Assembly (NCBI RefSeq): GCF_000315625.1
Contig: NW_005434655.1
Coordinates: 656,504-720,503 of the forward strand
DNA length: 64,000 nucleotides
Direction of reading: 5' to 3'
Source: Guillardia theta CCMP2712
Taxonomy: Eukaryota > Cryptophyceae > Pyrenomonadales > Geminigeraceae
A program made the position numbers and the translations under genes. The first letter of the stretch is position 1. Each line of letters begins with the position of its first letter. Below, in pieces: positions 1 to 11,100 of this stretch. The notes under the pieces are model-generated. The model did not search any database. It saw only the letters and a list, made by a program, of their open reading frames with translations, and was not told the origin of the DNA.

Positions 1-66
1 AAGAGAGGAAGAGCAAAGCGATGAGCAGAGAGAGAGAGGGAGAGGAGGGAGAGGGAGAAAGAAAGA

Positions 67-132
67 GTGGGGAAGGAGGGAGGGAGGGAGGGAGGGAGGG
101 AGGGAGGGAGGGAGGGAGGGAGGGAGGGAGGA
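67..132. repeat. (GGGA)n tetranucleotide microsatellite
   Basis: A run of about 16 GGGA units sits in or just beyond the 3' part of the channel gene. It is simple sequence, and the ORF reading through it (GREGGREG...) is spurious. Confidence 0.9.
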
Positions 133-179
133 GATGAAAGGAAGGAGGAGCAGGGAGTCATCGTACGAAGAGCTGGTAG

Positions 180-382
180 TTCTCTGAAATTTTCCCTTGA
201 GCGATCGGTTCGCTCCACCCGGCGATTTGGCGACTTTTGCTCTCTCAACGGCCCTCTGAACCCCCCGCTGCAGCGACCTCGGGAACCTCGAAAGAATCTT
301 GTTGAAAGTCTGGAAGCAACTTCAGGGAAGAAGAGAAGAAGAAGATGAAGATGATGACGACGAGGATGACGATGATGATGAC

Positions 383-415
<33 letters not shown>

Positions 416-1603
416 GAATAGTGATGATGATAGTGATGGTGGTGATTATGATTATGAATATGATTATGATGGTGATGGTGATGGTGATGGTGATGGTGAT
501 GAGAATGGGAGGAGGAGGAGGAGGAGGATGAGCAAGGGGAGGATGGTTGGGATTAGATGAGATTGGATGGGATGATGTGAAGGAAAAGAGGAGGAGGAGG
601 AGGAGGAGGAGGAGGAGGAGGAGGAGGAGGAGGATGAGCTTCTGACCTTCCTTGTGATGAGTCTCACATAGACTTGACTAGCAGCTGTGAAGGTGAAGGC
701 CCCATCACGAAACCTTGAATCCTCTGCAGCAGTCAAATCATTTCACTTCCTCAGTCAACTTCAGTCTCCCCTCTCCTCCTCTTTTTCCCTCCTCTCCCCT
801 CCTCTCCCCTCCTCTCCTCTCCTCTCCTCTCCTCTCCTCTCCTCTCCCCTCTTGTCTCCTCCTTCCATTTCCCCTCCTCTTTCTCCTCTCTCCTCTCTCC
901 TCTCTCCCCATTCTCACCAATCGACGCAAACTCTCCGAAATAATCTCCACTCGAGAGGAAGACTTGAGTCTCAATGCTATCCCCGGAGTCTGAAACCACC
1001 TTGACGCTTCCTCGTAGAATGATGTAAAGGCAGTCGACAATCTCTCTCTCTGTAGCCACCACCTACAACCCTCCGTCATGATCGCGCTCTCCTCCAACTC
1101 CCGCTCCCGCTCTTTCCCCCCTCCCTCATGCGCGCCTGCTCCTGCTCCTGCTCCTGCTCTTGCTCCTGCTCCTGCTCCTCCCTCCGTCACGCTTGCATTC
1201 TACGCGTGCATCCCCCCCCCTCCCTTTCCTCCTTTCCCTTCTCCCTCCACCATACGCGCTTCCTCCTCCCTCACCTCGTTCAGCCTCAGCAGCATGTACT
1301 CGGCCTCCAGGATAAGCGCGCACAGGAAGCTCGGCAGGAAGGGGCTTGAGACCTATAGAGCAAGGCGACACGTCATCTCAAGATCCTCCGACCATCGTCA
1401 AGACCGTTGAGAAGACGGGCATGCCAGCAAGAACTCCCCGGTCGATGCACTGAGCGAGTTTCTCCCTGAGGTCATCCGGGAGAGATTTCATTAACTGTTT
1501 GTTCTGTGTCAGATGCAGCAACCCTCTCCTCCTCCTCGGTGTCGTCATCACACACGTAAGGCATCCAACGAAAGCAACTGGCAAACATTGCAACTACAAC
1601 TAC

Positions 1604-1686
<83 letters not shown>

Positions 1687-2890
1687 CTCCATCTTTTAAT
1701 CTCTCACCTTCAAGGTTTCTTCCTGATCTTGATCGATGGTGTGAGAGAAATTCACCCACGACAAGATTTCCTCGTACAGAAGCTTGTCGCAATTACACGC
1801 CTGCAATGTGATCTTCGCATCTTCAAGCCGCTCCTTCCTTGAGTTCCCTGACAACCAGTCAACTCCCTTGAACACGCGTTGACATCCAGACTTCACCTCT
1901 CGCGTTCATCTTCACGACTGTCTCCTGCATTTCACTGACAAAGACCGCAAAGCACGTCGTTCCGATCCACAGCAAGAAGATACAAAAAAGTCTCTCGGCC
2001 GTGTTAGTCCCTGTCACATCTCCGAACCCCACCTGAGCAGCACATCAACTCTCTCACAACATCTCAACTTGCACTCCACCCACCGTCGTGAAGACCGTGT
2101 TCACAAAGTATGCTGAAAGAATGTACTTGCCCCACAGATCTCCGTCGTCGAGCCCGTATGACGACACGAAGTCGACCAGGCTTTCGTTAGTCAGCTCCTT
2201 GACCAGCCAGAAGGCGCAGAGGCAGATGTGTGCGAGGACGACGAGGGTAACTAGCAGGTACAGAGCCTTCCTGACCCACAGGCTGAAGGAGGAGTTGTAC
2301 TCGCTGATGGAAGACATCATCCTGATAAGGCGAAGCAGGCGGAACACTTTGATCATCCTCAGCGGGCGAAGCATGCGCAGGGGCGCCCGAGCGAAGATGT
2401 AGCCGAAGTCAGCATACGAGAGGTCCGTCTCCTGCTTGCAGATCCCCAGCAGCACGAAGAACTCGACCCACGAGATCGGAGCCGTTGTGATCGCATCGAA
2501 GATTAAGGAGCCTCTGAGGTATGAAGACGCTACGACATTAAGATCGTCCACGTACTCCCCGTCCACACGGTAGAAGCCAGTGAAGAAAGCCAGCGCAAGC
2601 TCGATGACGAACACAGCTTCTGCCGCCATGTCGACCGGCAGCTCGATGGGCCTTGGACACACCGGTCGGTTCCACAAGAAGGAAAGCTGGATGGGTGTGG
2701 TGATACAGCAGTAGATCAGTGCTACTCCTGACACGAAGGCCAGATTCTTGCTGAAGGGAGACAGCGGATGGATAAGTCGAGACCCTCCTCGTCTTCCGAT
2801 TCCGCCATGTATGCCAAACACTCGTCGCACAATCGATGTGGAACGCTGGCTTAGCTGCCAAGCCTGGAAGTGTGATCCGGGCTGATACAT
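180..2890 (-). CDS. Cyclic-nucleotide-gated / KCNH-type cation channel (multi-exon)
   Basis: This is a six-transmembrane voltage- and cyclic-nucleotide-regulated K+/cation channel of the plasma membrane. The first recognisable exon (2084-2890) starts with a KCNH-like 'IHPLSPFSKN' region before S1. It carries an S4 sensor with regularly spaced Arg/Lys ('LRMLRPLRMIKVFRLLRLIR') and S5. A 51-bp intron (2033-2083) interrupts the selectivity filter, and splicing restores FTTVGFGDV. Later exons, about 1900-1380, give the C-linker (LPDDLREKLAQCIDRG). Exons at about 1340-1270, 1062-930 and 720-650 give the cyclic-nucleotide-binding domain, including SSGDYFGEF. A last helix-like exon lies at about 300-180 (FNKILSRFPRSLQRGV). 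The introns hold GAGG, TCCTC and GAT/ATG microsatellites. Exon ends beyond the pore intron are approximate, and the start at 2890 and the 3' end are not certain. Family assignment is strong; ligand and ion selectivity are inferred. Confidence 0.85.
345..635. repeat. GAT/GATGGT and GGA microsatellites in a channel-gene intron
   Basis: Consecutive trinucleotide and hexanucleotide arrays (GAT, TGGTGA, GGA) fill an intron between two conserved channel exons. The poly-Asp, poly-Met and poly-Ser ORFs across it come from the repeat, not from a gene. Confidence 0.85.
780..912. repeat. (TCCTC)n pyrimidine microsatellite in an intron
   Basis: TCCTC/TCCCC pentamers make up a long pyrimidine tract just downstream of the CNBD exon donor (minus strand). 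Similar pyrimidine-rich introns recur through the window. Confidence 0.85.
1604..1686. repeat. (ATG)n trinucleotide microsatellite
   Basis: About 27 perfect ATG/GAT units lie between the C-linker exons of the channel gene. All three frames stay open and give poly-Met, poly-Asp or poly-His, which are spurious. Confidence 0.95.
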
Positions 2891-3838
2891 GCTTCAATGT
2901 GTTTGCGGGAGCTAGAAGCAAGAGTGACAAGAAAGGGCTGCTGTCAGATGGTCGCAACTTGTCAAGCTTCTGTTGATTGGACCTTGCTCACACGTCCGTC
3001 GTTCACCTCCAGACTGTTATCCTTCAAACGCCATGGTGAACTTCACAGCTCCGTGCCGCAGAGTTCTGTCGTCACAACTCATCATCTCCACCCAATCTCA
3101 GCAGAACATGAGTGGTCTGACTTCTCTTGTCCTTGTCCTTGTCCTTGTCCTTGTCCTTGTCCTTGTCCTTGTCACGATACGATTCCGTCCATTCTTGGCT
3201 TTGATGTTCACGTTGACTTTGGACCCTTTGAGGGGGGTGGTGGTGTCAGGTGGTAACGTCATATCAACATCATGGGTGGTTTCCCTAGGGGTACTTGGAG
3301 GGTAATGGAGGGGTACTGGAGTCATCATGACCGTTGTAAGATGGGGTACAAGGGGCAAACGACAGGAGGGTGGGGGTGGAGGGTGACGGGGTAGTTGTTT
3401 TTCTTTGTGACCCCAGGACTACCCGGTCATTGCCCAACCAAAAGGGGGGTAGTTGGTCACAACCTGGAAGTCAAAAAGCCAACTTAACTTTGTATGGACC
3501 TTATAATTTACCTAAGTTTCACCGGACTGGACAGCTCCTGATTGTGCTCGTACTTTGTTTTACTTAACTTTGAGTAAAGAAGTATCGAATTGTGGCTGGC
3601 GGACTCAGTGAGTCGGATGAAACCCGGTGGCCGGGCCCGCCGCCGGGTTACAAGTGTAAAAGATAAAAAAAGAAACCTGACATGGCACCATCTTGTTTTG
3701 CGCGATGAGGAGATGGCGTGCGTGGCGGGGGCGGGGGGGGGGGGAAGGGGGACGAGCTGGTTGTAGCTGAGATGAGAGAGCGACAATGCTGACATAGTCA
3801 CTGCCTTCAACAATCCTGACATCACAACTTCCTTCAAC
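2891..3838. other. Intergenic region with hexamer array, G-rich tract and transposon end
   Basis: There is no convincing gene here. The stretch holds a (CTTGTC)n array at about 3121-3171 and a G-rich tract with GGGGTA motifs at about 3230-3420. It also holds a transposon terminal repeat at 3541-3578, a short GC-rich remnant to about 3650, and a poly-G run near 3735. Confidence 0.7.
3541..3650 (+). mobile_element. Partial MITE-like copy: terminal repeat plus truncated GC-rich core
   Basis: Positions 3541-3578 match the 39-bp terminal repeat of the intact element at 61959 with few differences, sharing ATTGTnCTCGTACT and ACTTAACTTTGAGTAAA. GC-rich sequence with a GACTCAGTGAG motif follows, as in other copies. 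I see no inverted partner end downstream, so this copy is truncated. Confidence 0.75.
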
Positions 3839-4875
3839 ATGGCATCACCAGCTGATGAAGATGGGTCCTGGACGTTGTTCACCCTGGATGTGAAATCGTT
3901 GCGTCAGAATGGTCCAAGTTGCGGCCTTGTAGCATTGCGGATGGCGTCTGTCTTTGTTTGCAGCAAGGAGACGGGAGGAGAGAATGTTCCCAGTGTCCAG
4001 GATATTCTGAAAGTTGCGACAGAAAAGGGTTTCAGCAGAAAAGGGGAGATTTTCTCCTGCCAACATCTTGCGGTGATTTGCGCATTGCATTACATTAAGG
4101 ATCTCACGTTATCCAGGCATTGGGAAGAGAAGTCTGCAATGTATCAGCAGATGTCATCGAGGATCCTTCGACTGAATTGATTTGCTCCGCGATCTCCTAT
4201 GGAAAACCAGTGCTGATCGCCTACGACGCTGACAAGGACAACTCTCCCTGCCTCCTGCAAGGTGGGTCCCTTGTCTCGAGGTCTCGCTAGTTGAACCAGA
4301 GGTCTCTTCACAGGTGCTCGAGCTCATTGGGCAGTAATCTGCGGGGTGGCGTTGCCCAGCACGGCTGGCCTCTCCGATCGGCTCGGGCCCCTCCTGGAGA
4401 AGGTGAAGGAAGTCGAGCAGGGTCGTACGAAGCTGGAGGTATTCGTGGTCTGATAGCTTCACTCAGCCCCTCATCTGCTTTTTCCCAGTGCTGCAAACAG
4501 TCGTCTCCTTTCACGGAGGAGGGTCGAGGAGTATGCTGCTGCTGCACCTGGTGCTCGGGTACGTCGCTGGGAACCCCAAGGGAGAAGGCAGACAACAGGG
4601 TCATGGGGATATGTCTCCATGGAAAAGTGAGTACTCCCTGGGTAAGGAGAAGGAGGTATTGACCCTGAACTTTCCAGAGCTCCAGGCTGAACTTTTGGGA
4701 CCTGGAGTCCCTGTTGGCGTCCAATGCAAACTTGGCGCAGCCGAGGTCTGACTTGAGCAGAGGTGAGGGTTCCACCAGGGTGTTTGTTTCGATTCTGATC
4801 TCACTGGCAGTTGAGATGGTTGTTCCTGAGGGACTGGATGGCCTCAAATGCAAAATGATTGTGATCTCGATGTAA
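3839..4875 (+). CDS. ACTMAP: Actin maturation protease-like protein (C19orf54/UPF0692 family), 6 exons
   Basis: In animals this cysteine protease removes the acetylated N-terminal residue of actin in the cytosol. The sequence shows the catalytic-Cys motif NGPSCGLVALRMA near residue 27, then GFSRKGEIFS, YDADKDNSPC, the histidine motif AHWAVICGV, CLHGKSS, and the C-terminal FWDLESLLASNANL and VVPEGLDGL. Exons are 3839-4072, 4117-4261, 4314 to about 4440, a short one ending at 4626, 4677-4762 and 4811-4875. Introns of 44, 52, about 50 and 48 bp restore a single frame. The exon around 4440-4600 is the least certain join. Its stop lies 88 bp from the stop of the convergent DNAL4 gene. No other family carries this motif series, so I am confident of the family. 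Actin as substrate is inferred from the animal enzyme. Confidence 0.85.
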
Positions 4876-4962
4876 GTAGATTGACCTCAACCTGTTTGTT
4901 CCAAGGAAGTAGTATATTTGTATTTGTTTGAACGAAGTTTGGTAGAGATACAAGCCCATGCT

Positions 4963-5407
4963 TTAAAATTTAAACAACAAGATAGCCAGGTTTCCATTCA
5001 GAAACATGTACAAGAGCGAATTTCTTTCACACATCACCTCAAATCCAAAGCCCTGCACTCATATCAGCTCAAAAAGATCAGGGGAAAGGTCACTCTACCT
5101 GTCCAATTATACAATGCCAGTTGGGTGCGAATTTCTTGTCCATCGTCTCTTTCACCACCTGGAGGGTAGCCGTGAGCTCCAGATACTACCACAAGAAGAA
5201 AGATGATAAAATTCCCACCTTTGCAGCGAGGTCATATTTGTTTTGAAATTTCTCCACAGAAGATACAATCACTTCAACTGCCTCTGCTCTCATCTCCTCC
5301 TTCATGTCTGTATGCTTGTATGCAGACAAGTCAGAGCCGTAACAAGCTCTTTGTTCACCTCTTACCCGAACAAGAGGATAATTCATCTCCTTTCTTGCTT
5401 CCTCCAT
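4963..5407 (-). CDS. DNAL4: Dynein axonemal light chain 4 (LC8/DNAL4 type), 4 exons
   Basis: This is a small dimeric light chain of flagellar dynein arms. Four exons (5366-5407, 5219-5314, 5099-5158, 4963-5052) with introns of 51, 60 and 46 bp encode exactly 95 residues. The first exons read NYPLVR then HTDMKEEM, followed by KETMDKKFAPNWHCIIGQ and GFGFEVMCERNSLLYMF. HTDM-EEMR, ETMDKKF, WH-IIG and GFGFE mark the DNAL4 branch rather than canonical LC8. An in-frame Met seven codons upstream (5428) is an alternative start. The gene is broken into pieces too short for ORF callers. It implies a motile flagellum. Confidence 0.88.
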
Positions 5408-5428
5408 TCTTAATCCAGTATCTATCAA

Positions 5429-6041
5429 TCTGAGTTAGTCAGAGCACCAGCAACTGAGCAAATATCGTCCTCTTTGAATGATGCAAATGAAAGCAATTGA
5501 TGACCACTGTGATGAATTGTGTACAGTTTCAGGATCATGAAAGTCAAGGGGACTTGAACAGAACATGAGGAATCGCATCCTAGTTCATCATCTTCTCAGT
5601 CAAAAGCTCTTTCTCTCCGATGATTCCTCCATTCTCTTTGCTCCCCTTGTCCGCTGACCATGGCCTACTCTAGTCAAAGAGACCAACCGCCGTTAACCGG
5701 AACGTAACGGCGCCCTCACACAACAGTTACATTATCCCCCAGTGTAACGGAATAGGCTTTGTGAGGGTTGGCCTGTCCCTGCTCTCTATTTCCGCCATCG
5801 ATGGCCAAGTGACCGCACCGTCCTGCTGCTCCTGCTCATTCTACTCCTCCCTCTCCTCCTCCTCGTTCTTCCCCCTTCACTTGATCTCATCGTCCTTGAA
5901 CCTCTTCTCCTGTCCCTTTCTGTCGTACTATCCTCCTGCTCGCCTCCGGGCTATACACCACTCTCTTCCCACTCGGAGTTACATCTGAAAACCTCTCTCT
6001 AGCATGTCGAGCCATTCTAGCGTGCAAGGTAAATAGCCTCA
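5429..6041. other. Intergenic, no gene seen
   Basis: No conserved coding segment was recognised. The only structure is a stretch rich in CCGTTAAC / GTAACGG-like inverted motifs at about 5690-5760. It could be a shared upstream region for DNAL4 (-) and the membrane-anchored gene (+). Confidence 0.5.
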
Positions 6042-7322
6042 ATGGAGCGCTTTGCACCTTACTCACTCTTCCTCAAAGCAGGACACGACCTGGTTGTGAA
6101 GCATCCGAGGAGACAGGGCGATGTCTTCAGATGGTCTGTGGCTATCACCTCTGCGATTATGTTTCTGGTGTTGTTCGCATGCTATGGCAGCAGCAGCAGC
6201 AGCAGCAGCAGCAACGATACGGCTCGTTCCTTTCTGCTTGCAAAGCAGCTGCAGACCAAGGGAACGAAGCGGGCGGGCGAGGCGTCTGGGTCTTCATTCC
6301 TTGCGCTTCCAGCCGGGGAACCAGCTTCCATCGACATCATCCTCGGCAGGAACGACAGGATGATGCAGGACCAGGAGCTCCTGGCCAGCCTGGAAGCACA
6401 GTCGCAGCAAGTGAGGTCGGAGCTCGCAGATGCCAGGAAGGAGTCCCTTGCTCTGGTGAAGCAGCAGGTGGACGACAAGAGAAGCATGCTGCAGCTACTT
6501 GCAAGGCAGAAGAGCCTGGTTCAGGACATGGGGGAAGTCAGCCGTGCCGGGAGTTTTGCTGGGGATGAGAGGAAGGCCGTCAGTGGTGAGCTCTCTCGTT
6601 GTTGTTGTGACTGCTACTTTAGAAGCATGTTTTTCTCCCCCCCCTCCTCCCTCTGTCCTCCCTCTCTCCTCCCTCTCTCCTCCCCCTTCGAGGCTCCTCT
6701 TTCTCCCTCCGTTCCCGTTCTCGCACTCTCCCACTTCCATCTCTCTGCCTGTTCTCTCATTGTCTTTTGTCCTGCTGAATGGCTCATATCGATCTCTAGT
6801 GATGTGCACCTTGTCTCTTATGTTCCACCCCTGCGTTATTTCCCCCCCTGCATCCTGACTGTTTCCTTCTCTCCTCTCCTCTCCTCTCCTCTCCTCTCCA
6901 TGTCCTTTTCTCTCCTCTCCTCTCCTCTCCTCTCCTCTCCATCTCCTTTTCTCTCCTCTCTCTCCTCTCCATCTTCTCTTTGTCTCTTCTCTGTCTCTTT
7001 CCTTCCCCTTCCTCTCTCCTTTCTTCTCTTCAGGTCATGGAGCATCTTCAGCTCAGCAGCAACAAGCAGGTAGCTGCGCGCTGTCTTCTGATATTTATGT
7101 TTCAAGCCCCTCTCTCCCCCCCCTCCACCCCCAAACCTATCTTTTTCCTTGTCTCCTGATCACCTCCTCCTTCGCAAGCTCACTCTCCCTCTTCCTCGTC
7201 TTGTTGTATCCGTCAGCTTTTTCTCATCCTCGCGATCTTCTCCCTCCCCTCGCTCGTCTTTCCATCCTTCTGCTAATCATTTGCTAGCAGGCGACCAAGT
7301 CATTCATCGAGGGCCTCCGTAA
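6042..7322 (+). CDS. Small type II membrane-anchored coiled-coil protein (3 exons)
   Basis: I do not recognise a family. Exon 1 (6042-6585) encodes a short cytosolic N-terminus and one hydrophobic anchor at about residues 31-48 (ITSAIMFLVLFACYG). A Ser run follows, and then a heptad-like helical stretch rich in Gln, Glu, Leu and Arg (about residues 105-165). Exons 7034-7069 and 7291-7322 follow in phase after pyrimidine-rich introns and end in a short tail with a stop at 7320. The layout of one anchor followed by a coiled-coil stem resembles the base of a Golgi glycosyltransferase. A GT8 gene follows on the same strand about 800 bp away, but the frame closes before it. I treat this as a separate gene of unknown function. 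Confidence 0.6.
6586..7033 (+). repeat. Pyrimidine-rich intron with TCTCC arrays
   Basis: GT...AG intron of the 6042 gene, almost entirely C and T, with TCTCC pentamer arrays at about 6870-6960. The long ORF reading through it is an artefact. Confidence 0.7.
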
Positions 7323-8135
7323 AGGATCGTGGGCACGTCGTAGTTCAACATCTTATTGTTTATAGAACAGTTGTCTGTGACAGTGTGGGCAAGGTCTTCA
7401 CGGAAGAGGAGAGCGCGATGGAGGCATACTGGGCGGGAGGGTGAAGGGAAAACCAGGAGGGAGAAGGTGTGAGGTAGGTAGATAGGGAGGAGGAAACAGG
7501 AGAGGAATGAGCCGGGAAGACGAGGATAGGAAAGATGGGCATAATGCAAATAGCAAGTCTCTTGCCTTGAGAAACGACAAAACAGGTCAAGAGAAACTTT
7601 CGAAGTTGCCAAACACAACTATCCAACCAAACACAACTATCTAACCAAACCTCTTACTCAACGTCTGTTCTTCCGCATCCCTCTCCCTCTCCCTCCCCTC
7701 TCCCCTTCTCTCCCCTCTCCCCTTCCTCCCCACATCTCCGGAAGCATCGCCGGCATGTAACTAAACTTTCCCTGTCACATTCTGCACCCCGTGAAATTGT
7801 GAAATCCCCCCGACTCATTTCGTTCCCGTTCCCAAGTCCCTCCCTCCCCCCTCCCTCCCTCCCTCCCCCGTTCCCCTTCTCCACCTTCGCGCTTCCTATC
7901 TTCCTCTCCTCGCTTCTTCTCCTCTCTCCTCCTGTCCTCCCCTCCCTCCCCTCCCTCCCTCCCTCCCTCCCTCCCCCTCTCAGATCTCCAGCTCCTCCCC
8001 CCTCCTTCTCCCTCCCTCCTTCTACCCCCCGGTTCCCTCCTCATTCTGCACCTCTAGACACGAGCAGATCTCTCCCTCCTCTCTCCCTCTCTCCCCTCAC
8101 CTGCCACTTTAATTAGATGCTTCTGTCTCCTCCAC
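7323..8135. other. Intergenic, low-complexity pyrimidine tract
   Basis: No gene is supported. CCCTC/CCTCC tracts fill 7670-8100. They lie upstream of the GT8 start and may hold its promoter, but no defined element is visible. Confidence 0.5.
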
Positions 8136-11100
8136 ATGTCCTCTCAGTGGAACTTTCGCACATGTTCGGTGCTGCTGCTGCTCCTCCTCCTTCTCGATCG
8201 CTCCATGAATCATGCCATCGAAGTGACCAACTTCATCGTCGAGCGATTCGATGCTCCGAACGAGTCGTTGTTGGTCCTGTCCTACAGCATTGAAAGTCGG
8301 CGGGCAGAACTTCCACGCTGTGGAGGCCTGAGACTTTCATTCCATGGCATTAGCAGCTTGTTGTTTGCGAACATGACGAGAGTCAGGTTGTTTGACAGTG
8401 AGAATGCGATCTGCGATGACTGTGAGCTCGTCGTACCTCGAACAAGCTTGACGTGCGTCAAGTATGCAAGGCTGACCAGCCAGCACTGGAGGGAGCAGGT
8501 CAGGTATGTAGAGGCACACGTCATGCAGGGAGCAACAGCTGCCAGCATCGGCACGTCCCAGCTCATTGAGGGCGAATGGTGTGTGAGCAGCTCGCAGCCG
8601 TATGCTTGCGCTCCTGACATCTTTCCCAGCATCCATGGCAGCATCGAGGAGCTGGCAGCAGCACGGCAGCAGCAGAGGCTCCTGACGTCCATGCACAAGG
8701 GACGGGGGCAGGGGTGGGGGCGGGGGCAGGTGGAGCAGCAAACTTTCATGCTGTGGTGGCTACCCGTGGAGGATTATCTTGTGTTCCAACCTGACCGGTC
8801 GCGTGCTCGCCGTCTCACGTTGTTCTCTCCCCTCCAGCACAGCGTCCATGGCTCCTCCTCCTTGGAGTTGGCGTACCAGGTCGACGACCCACCTCCTCGC
8901 TTCCTCGTTCAAGTGCTGCTGCAAGACACGGAAGTCCTCTCCTCCCGTCAAGCATACCATGCAGAGACTCTCAAGGGCATCCCAGCAGGGGAGCACCTCC
9001 TCCGACTCCGCCTGATCGTGTTCGAGGCCCAGGAAGGGGCCGAGAGCACGGTCATCGACCTTGACGAAAGCTTGTACGAGGAGGTAACCGTCGATCTCAA
9101 GATAATCTCAGGTTCCTTCTCCCCCCCTTCTCTCCTCTCCTCTTCCCCTCCACTTCCCTTCTCTTCTTTCCCCTCCTCTTCCTTTCTCTTCCCTCCCCTC
9201 AACTTCTTTTCTCTTCCTCCCTCTCACCTTCTCTCCTCATGCTCTCCCTCTCCCTCCTCAGACTCTATCCGGTCTGCTCCCGTCTCCTTCAGCCACCCCA
9301 AGATGGAGTTGACCTGCCACGGGCGCTTCTCTCGCTTCTGGAAGCACCAGTACGTCTCATCCTGCTCCTGCTCCTGCTCCTGCTCTCTCGTCAGATCGCT
9401 TACTCCTCCACCTCCTCTCTAGCTGCAAGAACGTCGTGTTCTCCAGCACCAGCTCTCAGGCTTTGTTGAGGTTTCTTCCGCTCCGACAGGAGGCAGACGA
9501 AGAGGGTGAGGCAGCAATTGAACTTTCTTCATCCTCCGTTGTCCTCGTCCTCGTCTTCATACCTTTCTCCTCCTCCTCCTGCTGCTCCTCCTCCTGCTGC
9601 TCCTCCTCCTGCTCCTCCTGCTCCTCCTCCTGCTCCTGCTCCTCCTCCTCCTAAGTCAGTGACAAACCTGTTCGCAGTCTGCTTCCTTATCTCCTACATC
9701 TTCCTGCGGGAGCTGCAGGATCAGGACGCAGCCCCGCTGCTCCGGCTGGAGGAGCTGAAGGAGGAGGGAAGAGGAGGAAGTCTTGCCTTGTCCAGCGGGG
9801 AGGTATCCAGAGGGTGTGTGCTGGTTCCGCCGCTCGAGAGCTCCAGCGATCGTCTTCTGCATGCTACTCTGCTCGACGCGCAAGGGGAGCCAGTGGAAGG
9901 AAGCACCTTCATCCTCCACTTGTCCTATCCCGAGGCCCTAAGGAGGTCCGGAGGCAACCTGTCTGCTCCTGCTTCTCCTTCTCCCACTGCTGCTGGTCCT
10001 CCTCCTCCTCCTCCTCCTCCTCCTCCTCCTCCTCCCTCTCCCCCCGACGCATCCCAAGGAAGCTCCAAGACCGCCTGGGTCACGTTGGCTGCTACCGACA
10101 GCTACGCCGTTGGCGCCCTGCTCGCCCTGCGCTCCATCCGGTGACAACCCGCGCAATTGTCAACCTCCTGAACCTCAGCTGAATGGCAGCTGGGCCTGTC
10201 GCGGTCGTGCTTCAAGAGACTTTGTCATCCTGGCGTCGAGAGAGGCGAGTCAGCACGCGCAGTTACGCCCACCTGACGTCGAGCTTGAGACCAGCTGCTT
10301 TGGAAGCAGCAGCTGGAGGAGGAGGCGAGAGTCGAGGGCTTCCTCATCCGTTGGGTCGACCCGATCAGGTCGAAACTCCCCCAGCTCGATAGCCGCAACG
10401 AGCTGGAACTGGTGAGCTGGGCCCAAGCTGGGGTGTGCGAGTGACTCGGGGCAGGGATACTCGAAGCTCCACCTGTGGCAGCTCGTCGAGTACCAGCGGG
10501 TCTTCTACGTGGATGCTGACAGCCTGGTGAGCTGCGGGCCAGCTGACTGCCCAGCTGTTGACCTGAAGGCTCTTCCCAGCTCTTCAGCTGCCCAGACGAG
10601 CTCTTCGACGGCTCTCAAGGCTTTCTTGCTGGCTCCTCCCCCTCCGCTCCGCCCGACGGTGACCTGCGACTCTCTTGCCCTCGCTGCTCTGCTCACCCGC
10701 CAGCTGCAGTCCAATTCAATGACCATCTAGGAAGGAAAGTTCTCCGTCACTCTGCCGCAACTCTGGCCATCGCCACCTGCATCATGATCCTGACGCCCTC
10801 CCTCGCCACCCATCAGCTCCTCCAACTCTACGCCGAGTCAGCGCAATCCTTCGATGTGACGTCTCCCGCATCTCCTCCATTTAGTCCTCCCCCCCCCCCA
10901 CTCCTCCTCCTCCTCCTTCTCCTCCTTCTCCTTCTTCTTCTTCTCCTTCTCCTTCTCCTTCTCCTCCTTCTCCTTCTTCTTCTTCTCCTTCTCCTTCTCC
11001 TTCTCCTCCTTCTCCTTCTTCTCCTTCTCCTTCTCCTTCTCCTCCTTCTTCTCTTCCTCCTGAAAATCTGTTTCTCGTTCTGTCCTTAACTTTCGTGACT

